A stretch of 64,000 bases of DNA from Sandaracinus amylolyticus (GTDB lineage Bacteria > Myxococcota_A > Polyangia > Polyangiales > Sandaracinaceae). Where the stretch lies: contig NZ_CP011125.1 in NCBI RefSeq assembly GCF_000737325.1, forward strand, positions 8,556,001 to 8,620,000, given 5' to 3'. The notes below the pieces were generated by a model. It ran no database searches and was not told the DNA's origin. It saw only the letters and a list, made by a program, of their open reading frames with translations. Of the stretch, positions 52,569 to 64,000 are shown piece after piece (position 1 is the stretch's first letter; the number at the start of each line of letters is the position of its first letter). The position numbers and the translations under genes are program-made.

Positions 52569-53479
52569 TGACGACGTGGGTCGTGCAGCACGGGCTGGTG
52601 GGGGCGGACGGCCAGCTGCCGTTCGAGTACGCGAGCCCGCTCTACGACCTCTTCACTGTCGGTCCGCAGCACGTCGACACGAACGTCGAGCGACTCCTGA
52701 GGCAGGCGGCGGGGCTGCCGAGTGACCTCGACGTCCTCGACGAGCACCAGGGCCTGCTCGACGACGACGTCGTGCTGCTCGCCAGGCAGGATCTCACCAG
52801 CCTCGCCGCGTCACTCTGGTGGATCGACGCGATGACGCAGCGGGGCAGCGACGTGCAGCGGGTGCGTCTCGCGGTGGTCCCCGTGTTCGCGCCCGCGGAG
52901 GTCGTCGTGAGCGCGGTGCGCGACGCGCAGGCGATCGCGGAGGACCTCGAGCCGCTCCGCGCGCTCCGGCGTGTCATCGCGCGCGATGACGATGCGCTGA
53001 CGCTTCCGATCGCGTCCGTCACACCGGCACGGCGCCCGTGGGCCGAGCTCTGTGCGCGGATGCGCGACTTCCTGCCTGACGCGCGCGGGCTCGACCTCGT
53101 CGACGTGCGCCTGCTGGACGCGGTCGGGAGCGAGTGGACGCGCGTCGTGCCCGTCGTCAGTCGCGTGTTCGCCTCGCAGGACGATGCGAATCGCGTCGGA
53201 GATGTCGTGCTCTGGCGACGGCTTCTCGAGCTCGCCGAGCACCGTCCTGCGAAGCACCCTCGTGATCAGGACGACGACGACGAGCCGACGAAGCTGATCG
53301 AGCTCGAGCTCGAGGGCCCGATCTCGATGCGCTTCGCGCGCGTGCGCCGCACCGCGCTCGGTGATCAGGTCCTCGCGGGTCGCGACGTGCTCGAGGTCCG
53401 CGCCTACGACCGCTGGGTCGGCGGCCGGTTCCTCACCTGCGATCGCATCCTCCGCGCGCCCTCGCTCCGGCGCGCGTGA
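52568..53479 (+). CDS. hypothetical soluble protein (303 aa)
   Basis: The ATG at 52568 is coupled to the preceding stop by TGATG. There is no signal peptide. The protein mixes helical and strand segments (VQRVRLAVVPVFAPAEVVV, ELCARMRDFLPDARGLDLVDVRLLD) and has an Asp-rich loop (RDQDDDDEPTK). The C-terminal 40 residues contain GPISMRFARVRRTALG. I do not recognise a family. It ends directly against the convergent RND gene; the stop codons are adjacent. Confidence 0.65.
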   Translation: MTTWVVQHGLVGADGQLPFEYASPLYDLFTVGPQHVDTNVERLLRQAAGLPSDLDVLDEHQGLLDDDVVLLARQDLTSLAASLWWIDAMTQRGSDVQRVRLAVVPVFAPAEVVVSAVRDAQAIAEDLEPLRALRRVIARDDDALTLPIASVTPARRPWAELCARMRDFLPDARGLDLVDVRLLDAVGSEWTRVVPVVSRVFASQDDANRVGDVVLWRRLLELAEHRPAKHPRDQDDDDEPTKLIELELEGPISMRFARVRRTALGDQVLAGRDVLEVRAYDRWVGGRFLTCDRILRAPSLRRA

Positions 53480-55957
53480 TCACTCCGCGACGCTGCGCTC
53501 GCTCGCTAGCGCATCACCCGCGGCGCGCGCCCCTTCCCGCGGCACGCCGACCGCGAGCAGCGCGGGCAAGAGCACCAGCTGCGCGATCAGCGCGCCGCCG
53601 ATCGCGACGAACGAGAGCTCGCCGAAGAGCCGGATCGGCTCGAACGCGCTGAAGAGCAGCGCGCCGTACCCGAGCAACAGAGTGAGCGCAGAGAGCACGA
53701 CCGCGCGCCCGCTGGTCTCCATCGTGCGCAGCAGGATCTGCTCCGGCGTCCCTCCGAGCGCGTGCTGCTCACGGAACCGCGCGATCACGTGCGTCGCGCC
53801 GTCGACCGCGAGCCCGACCGTCACCGTGAACACGATCACCGTCGCGGCGTGCAGCGGGATCCCTCGCAGCACCATGTACGCGAGCGTCATGGCCAGCGGC
53901 AGCGCGTTGGGCGGGATGCTCAGCAGCCCGAGCCGCACGCTGCGGAACAAGAGCGTCATCACGAAGAAGATCACGACGACGGCCGAGCCCAGCCCGCCGA
54001 GGGCCGCGACGATGCGCTCGAGCCCGCGCGACGCGATCCACGCCTCGCCCCCGAAGCTCACACGCGCCCCGTCGATCTCGTCTGCTCGCGCGCGGAACCG
54101 CTCGAGCATCGCGAGCGTCCGCCGCGCGCCGTGATCGAGCAGCCGCACCTCGATGCGCGCGCGCCGTCCGTCGTCGGTCACGAACGCATCGAGCGGATCG
54201 ACGCCGCCCGACGCGAGCAACGCACGCAGCGCGCGCACCTGCGCATCGCTGCGGAACGGCTCGGAGCGCGCGGTCTCCTCTCCGGTCACGAGCACCCACG
54301 ACTCGTGCAGCCAGTCCGCGATCGTCGTCGCGCGCAGCACGCCTTCCTGATCGCGAAGCCATCGCGAGAGCGACTCGAGCTGCGCGATCCCTTCGGGCGT
54401 CGCGAAGCGCCCGTCGTCCGCGTCGAGCGCGATCGAGAGCTCGCGCACGCCGTCGAGCTCTTCTTCCATCACGCGCGTGACCTGCGCGATCTCCGATCCA
54501 ACGCCGAACTGATCGAGCAGACGACTGTCGACGACGACCCCACGCGCGATCACGAGCGACACGATCATCAGCACCGACGCGACCGCGATCGTCATCCGCG
54601 GATGCCGCGCGTTCGCGCGCGCGAGGAGCACGATCGCGCGATCGAGCCCGCGCGACATGCGCCCCGCCTCGAGCGACACCTTCGCTTCTCCGGGGAACGA
54701 CGGCAGCGACGCCGGGACGAACACGATCGCGACCAAGTACGACGTCATGCTCGCGATCGCCGCGATCGCGCCGAATCGCACGAGGATCGGCGTTCCTTGC
54801 ACTACGAGCGCGCCGAACCCGACCGCCGTCGTGAACGACGTCACGAAGCACGGCAGCCACATGTGCCGCAGCATCCGCGACGCCGCGGTGCGCGCGTCGG
54901 GCGCGCCCTCGCGCAGCTCCTCGCGGTAGCGGATCACGAGGTGCAGCGAGTCCGCGAGCCCGATCGTCACGAGCAACGGCGGGATCACGTTCGTGAGCAG
55001 GTTGATGGGCTCTCCCGCGAGCGCCATCCCGCCCATCGTGATCGCGAGGGTGATCCCGACCGTGCCCATCGGGAGGAGCACGCCACCGCGCGTGCGCATC
55101 CCGAGCATCAACACGAGCAAGCTCCCGAGCACCGCGAGCGACACGAGCAGCACTTGATCGGTCCGCAGCGCGTCGATCATCGACACGCGCATCGCGGGCA
55201 GTCCCGCCAGCCGCGCCCGCGCGCCCGCAGGCGGCGCTTGCGCGGCGATGCGCGCGCTCGTGCTCGCGACGAGCGCCTCCGCGTCGCGCTCGCTCGCATC
55301 GGACCCGAGCACCGCGGCGATCACGGTCACGCGCCGGTCCTCACTGATCATCCGCCCGCGCAAGAGCCCGCTCGACGCGACGAGCGCCTCGATCGCGGCG
55401 CGCTCGACCTCGGTCGGCGCATCTCCCGCGACCATCGGACGGACCTCCACCGGCCCGCGTCCCCGCTCCGCGAGCGACGCGAGGCCCGCAGGAAAACGCT
55501 CGGGATCGCTGGCGACCGCGGCGGTGATCGCGTCTTCCGCGCGCACGCGCTGTGCGTCCTCGACGTCATCGAGCGCCTCGAGCGTCAGCTCGTCGTCGCG
55601 CGTCGGTCGCGGCAGCGGCGTCGTCCCGAGGCTCTCCACGCGCATCACGCCGCGCTGCGACTCGAGGAATCGCGCCATCGAGTGCGACCACGCGAGCACG
55701 TCCGGCGCGAGCACGTCGTCCGCCTCGACGAGCACCACGAGCGCCTGCTCCTGCGCGCCGAAGTCGCGCGCGATCGCGGCCGCATCACGTGCCGCATCGT
55801 CGTCGCCCGCGACGAGCTCCTCGGGCGCGAAGCGCATCTCGAGCCGCGGGATCGCGAGCGCGAAGAGCGCCGCGACAATCAACACGATCGCGCGCACCAC
55901 GCCGCGGTGCCGCACGATCGCGACGATCCGCTCTCCCGTTCGCCGCGCCTCGCTCAC
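53480..55957 (-). CDS. RND/MMPL-type exporter (825 aa)
   Basis: GTG at 55957. Two halves each have one helix, a large periplasmic loop and five or six helices. The sterol-sensing/MMPL signatures are GEPINLLTNVIPPLLVTIGLADS and TVTVGLAVDGATHVIARFREQ. The same dual layout is shared by hopanoid and lipid exporters, so export of lipids or hydrophobic compounds across the envelope is likely. It starts 48 bp behind the AsmA-like/GT51 gene on the same strand. Confidence 0.9.
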   Translation of the reverse strand: MSEARRTGERIVAIVRHRGVVRAIVLIVAALFALAIPRLEMRFAPEELVAGDDDAARDAAAIARDFGAQEQALVVLVEADDVLAPDVLAWSHSMARFLESQRGVMRVESLGTTPLPRPTRDDELTLEALDDVEDAQRVRAEDAITAAVASDPERFPAGLASLAERGRGPVEVRPMVAGDAPTEVERAAIEALVASSGLLRGRMISEDRRVTVIAAVLGSDASERDAEALVASTSARIAAQAPPAGARARLAGLPAMRVSMIDALRTDQVLLVSLAVLGSLLVLMLGMRTRGGVLLPMGTVGITLAITMGGMALAGEPINLLTNVIPPLLVTIGLADSLHLVIRYREELREGAPDARTAASRMLRHMWLPCFVTSFTTAVGFGALVVQGTPILVRFGAIAAIASMTSYLVAIVFVPASLPSFPGEAKVSLEAGRMSRGLDRAIVLLARANARHPRMTIAVASVLMIVSLVIARGVVVDSRLLDQFGVGSEIAQVTRVMEEELDGVRELSIALDADDGRFATPEGIAQLESLSRWLRDQEGVLRATTIADWLHESWVLVTGEETARSEPFRSDAQVRALRALLASGGVDPLDAFVTDDGRRARIEVRLLDHGARRTLAMLERFRARADEIDGARVSFGGEAWIASRGLERIVAALGGLGSAVVVIFFVMTLLFRSVRLGLLSIPPNALPLAMTLAYMVLRGIPLHAATVIVFTVTVGLAVDGATHVIARFREQHALGGTPEQILLRTMETSGRAVVLSALTLLLGYGALLFSAFEPIRLFGELSFVAIGGALIAQLVLLPALLAVGVPREGARAAGDALASERSVAE

Positions 55958-56005
55958 CGATCGGCCCCGCTCGTCGCACCGTCGGCTCGCAGCGTCATCG
56001 GGTGC

Positions 56006-58327
56006 CTACTCGTACTCGTCGACCGGCTCCTCCGCCACCATTCCGTCGAGCGCCTCGTCCCAGACGACCTCGTTCGCGGCGCCCGAGATCGGGAGTGGCG
56101 TCGTCCGCCCCGCGAACTCGCGAACCGGAGGCGGCTCCCCGCCGCGATGGAACTGGAGCGACTCCGCCTCGCGCACCCCTTCGTCGACCGCGGTCGCATC
56201 GAAGCGCTCACGCTCTCCGAGCGTGCGGATGAAACGCGCGACGCGCGACGCCCACGAGCTCGGGAGCGCGCCCTGCTCCCAGTGCGAGTGGTACGCCTTC
56301 GGGTTCGGCAGGATCGTCGCGAGATAGGCAGCCTGCGCGGGCGAGAGCTCCGACGGCTGCACTCCGAAGTAGTGCTGCGCCGCGTTCCGGATCCCGTACA
56401 CGCCCGGCCCGTACTCGATCACGTTCAAATAGAGCTCGAGGATCCGCTCCTTCGGCCAGGCGCTCTCGATCCACCACACGAGCAGCACTTCCTGCACCTT
56501 CCGCGCGAGCGTCTTCTCGCGGCGCAGGAACACGTTCTTCACCAGCTGCATCGAGATGGTCGAGCCGCCCATCACGTAGCGCCCCGCGCGCAGGTTCCGC
56601 ACCAGCGCCTCGCGGATCGACGACGGCGAGAACCCCGAGTGCCGGAAAAACCCGCCGTCCTCGTGCCCGAGCACGGCATGCAGCATGAAGGGGCTGATGT
56701 CCGCGATCGCCGTCCACTCGGGCGTCCCCGGCCCGGTCGTCATCTCGAAGACGGCCCCGTCCGGCTCTTCCACGCGATGCACGAACGGCGCGTCGAAGCG
56801 AGACAGATCCGCGAGCGGCGGCACCATCTCGAACCGACAGCCGTCCGCGACCCGGATCCTCAGCTGCGTCGCATCGAGATCGCGCGAGTCGACCCGCGCC
56901 TCGATACGCCCCCCGATCGACCCCGTCAGCGAGAAGGCAGCCATCTCCTGCAGCAGATCGCGCGGAATCGCCGAGATCGCGTCGTTGCAGCGCGTCGCCG
57001 GCATCTCCGCGCGGACGTCGAAGAGATAGTGGTCCGGGGCCCACTCCACGGCACCGGAGACGTCCACGTGCGCAGCCCCGGAGCGCACCCGCAGCCGCGC
57101 GATCTCCAGGCGCCGCTGCTCGGGCAAGAACGTCGACTCTCCCTCGAGCTCGAGCGCGATCCCCGCGATCGGCGCCGGCGCGATGCGCTCCGATTGCAGC
57201 GCGAGATCCCGCACCGCGAGCCGCCCGGTCGCGTGCAGCGCGTCGCCGGCACCTTCGATCGTGAGCGCGCCCTCGAGCCGCGCGTCCTCGGAGCGATGCA
57301 GCGGCAGCGCGTCGGGCAGCAAGGGCTCGACCACCGCCACCGCCACGTCTCGCAGCTCGATCGACCCGACCGCCCGTAACGACAGCGGCTCGACCCGCAG
57401 ATCCCATCCGAGCCGACCACCGTGATCGGGCGCGCCCTCGCCGCGCGTGCGGAACGCATCCGCGCCGTCCCGGCGCACGTCGAGCGACAGGTTCGTGAGC
57501 ACGTCGCGCGATCCGTCGGCCGTGCTCCGCCGCACGGTCAGCCCCTGGACGCGCCCTTCGAACGCCTCGCCCAGGAACCCGAACGCGCCGGCTGCTGCGC
57601 CCGCGCCCTCCTGTGCCCCGCTCTCCTCGTCGGACGCGCCCCGCAACGCGCGAGCGCGCGCGAGCAGCCCCTCGTCGTCCTCGCCCTCGCGGTCACGAAC
57701 CTCGACCACGACATCGCGTGCCTCGACGCGGTCGAGCACCGAGCCACTCGCCACGACCCTCAGCTCGCCGATCGTCGTGGACTCCGAGGTGCCCGCCCCG
57801 AGCACCAGGTCCCTCGCGACGATCTCCAAACCACCCGCGGGATCACGCCTGACCTCGACGACGCCGCTCCCCAGCTCGCCGCGCGAGTCACGCAACACGG
57901 CGCGCACGTCGCGCGCGGCGATCGCGGGCAGCACGCGAACCGGGCCACCGTCCCCCGCGCCAGCTTCCTGCGGCGACTTCCGCCGAGCGCTCGCATCGAC
58001 GACGACCTCGCCGCCGCGCACTTCCACGCGCTCGATTGCGTCCAGTCCGCTCGTCGCGAGCCCGAAGAGCCCACCGACGATCTCGAGCTCTCCGAGGCTC
58101 CCCCGCAGCAGCCCGGCGTCATCGTGCAGGTCGACGCCGCGCAGCACGATCGAGCCGAGCCCGACGTCGGTGTCGCGAACCGAGCAACGAAGCCCGCGCT
58201 GCTCGGCGCGCGCGACGACCTCTTCGCGCACGATCCCGGGCAATGCCAGCCAGCCGCCAAGCGCACCAGCCCCGAGAACGCCCCCCGCGACTGCTGCGAC
58301 GACGGCCGCATTTCGACCGCGTTTCAC
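56006..58327 (-). CDS. AsmA-like protein fused to a GT51 peptidoglycan glycosyltransferase (773 aa)
   Basis: GTG at 58327. One N-terminal helix (VVAAVAGGVLGAGALGG) anchors the protein. Residues about 60-520 are repeated beta strands with the AsmA/DUF748 look (LGSIVLRGVDLHDDAG, LRAVGSIELRDVAVAVVEP). The GT51 domain is C-terminal: GHEDGGFFRHSGF with catalytic Glu556, MGGSTISMQLVKNVFLR, ELYLNVIEYGPGVYG and LSPAQAAYLATILPNPK. No transpeptidase domain is present, so it would polymerise glycan only. The gene heads a likely operon with the RND exporter. Confidence 0.87.
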   Translation of the reverse strand: MKRGRNAAVVAAVAGGVLGAGALGGWLALPGIVREEVVARAEQRGLRCSVRDTDVGLGSIVLRGVDLHDDAGLLRGSLGELEIVGGLFGLATSGLDAIERVEVRGGEVVVDASARRKSPQEAGAGDGGPVRVLPAIAARDVRAVLRDSRGELGSGVVEVRRDPAGGLEIVARDLVLGAGTSESTTIGELRVVASGSVLDRVEARDVVVEVRDREGEDDEGLLARARALRGASDEESGAQEGAGAAAGAFGFLGEAFEGRVQGLTVRRSTADGSRDVLTNLSLDVRRDGADAFRTRGEGAPDHGGRLGWDLRVEPLSLRAVGSIELRDVAVAVVEPLLPDALPLHRSEDARLEGALTIEGAGDALHATGRLAVRDLALQSERIAPAPIAGIALELEGESTFLPEQRRLEIARLRVRSGAAHVDVSGAVEWAPDHYLFDVRAEMPATRCNDAISAIPRDLLQEMAAFSLTGSIGGRIEARVDSRDLDATQLRIRVADGCRFEMVPPLADLSRFDAPFVHRVEEPDGAVFEMTTGPGTPEWTAIADISPFMLHAVLGHEDGGFFRHSGFSPSSIREALVRNLRAGRYVMGGSTISMQLVKNVFLRREKTLARKVQEVLLVWWIESAWPKERILELYLNVIEYGPGVYGIRNAAQHYFGVQPSELSPAQAAYLATILPNPKAYHSHWEQGALPSSWASRVARFIRTLGERERFDATAVDEGVREAESLQFHRGGEPPPVREFAGRTTPLPISGAANEVVWDEALDGMVAEEPVDEYE

Positions 58328-58397
58328 GCGACGGTGCCTATCACGGAACTCGGATCGAGCCCAGCGGCGCGAGCGCGTGCAAGACGACGGAATAGGA

Positions 58398-58432
58398 GAA
58401 GCCCCGTGCTGCGCTGGGCAGCACGGGGCTTC
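58398..58432 (-). terminator. rRNA operon terminator
   Basis: A perfect 14-bp stem (GAAGCCCCGTGCTG with its complement) and a 7-nt loop lie directly downstream of the 5S gene on the minus strand. The T-rich tail is short. Confidence 0.75.
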
Positions 58433-58440
58433 GAAGAAGA

Positions 58441-58556
58441 CCCGGCGGCGTCCTACTCTCCCACTCACTCACGCGAGCAGTACCATCGGCTCTGGAGGGC
58501 TTGACTTCCGAGTTCGGGATGGGATCGGGTATGGCCCCTCCGACGTTGCCACCGGA
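58441..58556 (-). rRNA. rrf: 5S ribosomal RNA
   Basis: The minus strand shows the conserved ATCCCATCCCGAACTCGG core, the GTGGAGAGTAGGACGCC-like 3' part and complementary CCGG ends. Length is about 116 nt. The ends are approximate to a few bases. It is the last gene of the operon, 130 bp behind the 23S gene. Confidence 0.93.
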
Positions 58557-58685
58557 AAATGTGGAAGCGTGATCCCGAACCGATTCGCGTTGTTGGTGCG
58601 AGTGTCGGGTCGGGCGAGCTCCGCTGAAGTAGCGGACTGCTCTTACTCCCAACCCTGACCTCGAATCTGACGTTTGCCTTAGAGG

Positions 58686-61647
<2,962 letters not shown>

Positions 61648-61892
61648 TCCCTAAGGCACGCGTCGTGACTCGAGACCAGGGTTCGTCGCAAGAGCTTCCG
61701 GACAGACGCACACGTCTGCACGACAACTCGCGCTCACCCCGTCCTCGCGCCATTCTCGCGATTACGGAATCTACGCTTCCTATTCGATTTTCAGAGAACT
61801 CGAGGCTTGCGCCTCGTCGGTGACCACGAGCTCGATGCTCATGAGCACTGACGAATCAGAAGACTCGCTGCCGACGGCTGATTCGGCAGATT

Positions 61893-61965
61893 TGGAGCTG
61901 ACCGGGTTCGAACCGGTGACCCCCGGCTTGCAAAGCCGGTGCTCTCCCAGCTGAGCTACAGCCCC
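61893..61965 (-). tRNA. tRNA-Ala(TGC)
   Basis: The minus strand gives GGGGCTGTAGCTCAGCTGG, then the anticodon loop CTTTGCAAG with TGC, TTCGAA in the T arm and a 7-bp acceptor pairing with CAGCTCC followed by discriminator A. CCA is not encoded. It lies between tRNA-Ile and the 23S gene, as in standard rRNA operons. Confidence 0.96.
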
Positions 61966-62008
61966 GTATGTGGAACTGCTGGCTCGAGCTCGCCCTGAGG
62001 GAAGAGAG

Positions 62009-62082
<74 letters not shown>

Positions 62083-62154
62083 TCGGGTTGGGAGGGCCCC
62101 TCCTCGGAAGGAGAGACAGCAGCCTTCAAAGAACCGACCCTGTCGGATCAGTTG

Positions 62155-62179
62155 CTGAAAACTGAATCGGATGGACTCC
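62155..62179 (-). other. 3' arm of the 16S rRNA processing stem
   Basis: The plus strand reads CTGAAAACTGAATCGGATGG and on to GACTCC. It is complementary, with a two-base bulge, to 63950-63973 upstream of the 16S gene. Together they would form the RNase III-type stem enclosing pre-16S RNA. Confidence 0.7.
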
Positions 62180-62254
62180 GGCGTTCCGTCGAAACCAGTT
62201 CGACGCTCACGGGTTTGACCGAGCTGGCTTCGCATCAGAGACACGAAGCATTCG

Positions 62255-63818
<1,564 letters not shown>

Positions 63819-64000
63819 GAATTCGGCGGCACTCTCCGAAGAGAACGCCTAACTGTTGAGCGAGTCCTGAACTCCTTAGAGTTCGTTGCTCGACTTCGAT
63901 CTCGACCTGCGAATCATCCGTGGATGATTCGCGGGACCCGTGATCACGCGGAGTCTTCCGATTCAGTTTTCAGAGACCGATCCGACCTTCGAGCTCGTCT
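63819..64000 (-). other. 16S leader region (no gene)
   Basis: Contains a perfect hairpin at 63909-63932 (10-bp stem GCGAATCATC with its complement, CGTG core) and the 5' arm of the processing stem at 63950-63973. The sequence GCTCAACAGTTAGG on the minus strand resembles a boxA antitermination site only weakly. No promoter is visible. Confidence 0.5.

Overview
The window looks like a chromosomal segment of a very GC-rich, Gram-negative, predatory or soil-type myxobacterium. A Sandaracinus-like member of Polyangiales (Myxococcota) is my best guess. This is inference from protein content: many lipoproteins with long Asp-Ala-Gly ('DAG') linkers after the lipobox, FG-GAP/VCBS surface proteins, a Hanks-type Ser/Thr kinase, PEGA/TPR proteins, RND and OmpA/FadL envelope proteins, and third-position GC close to saturation. 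No phage, plasmid or CRISPR signature was seen. The only clear mobile element is one group II intron.

Layout. 1-6.1 kb: small secreted or lipoprotein genes, an FAD-dependent dehydrogenase, a PH-like membrane protein, a TPR lipoprotein and an outer-membrane barrel. 6.1-11.2 kb: a metal/cation block, with a DUF5132-like protein and an HMA-like protein converging on a P-type ATPase gene that is followed at 7 bp by a divergent S-adenosylmethionine synthetase. 11.2-13.4 kb: an AlkB-like dioxygenase, a thioredoxin-fold lipoprotein and an unknown gene. 13.4-26.9 kb: a Ser/Thr kinase, then a minus-strand run of six secreted or lipid-anchored proteins (two FG-GAP proteins, a PEGA/TPR protein, two GHL10-type glycosidase-like lipoproteins, an IPT/TIG lipoprotein). 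27-31.4 kb: FadL-like porin, a Kef/NhaP-type antiporter with a DAG-rich N-terminal tail, and a monoacylglycerol-lipase-like hydrolase with a group II intron (about 31.41-33.46 kb) immediately upstream. 33.6-42.7 kb: HEAT-like protein with a possible leaderless 29-codon leader ORF, MFS transporter, YbaK deacylase, a 1188-residue pseudo-receiver/TPR protein, MOSC protein, peptidase E and an alpha/beta hydrolase. 42.7-47.5 kb: lipoprotein and OmpA pair, a 13-copy 21-bp heptad-coding repeat array, and a GGDEF diguanylate cyclase. 47.7-58.3 kb: VCBS and VWA lipoproteins, two unknown genes, an RND/MMPL exporter and an AsmA-like/GT51 glycosyltransferase fusion. 58.4-64 kb: a complete rRNA operon on the minus strand (16S, tRNA-Ile, tRNA-Ala, 23S, 5S, terminator).

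How it works together. Most genes concern the cell envelope: export, surface anchoring, peptidoglycan and signalling. Two architectural signals recur. First, many genes, mostly with GTG starts, have a TAnnnT-like -10 hexamer only 6-9 nt before the start codon, which suggests leaderless mRNAs. Second, genes inside operons overlap by ATGA or GTGA. Start codons were chosen using these signals, visible Shine-Dalgarno sequences and codon third-position GC.
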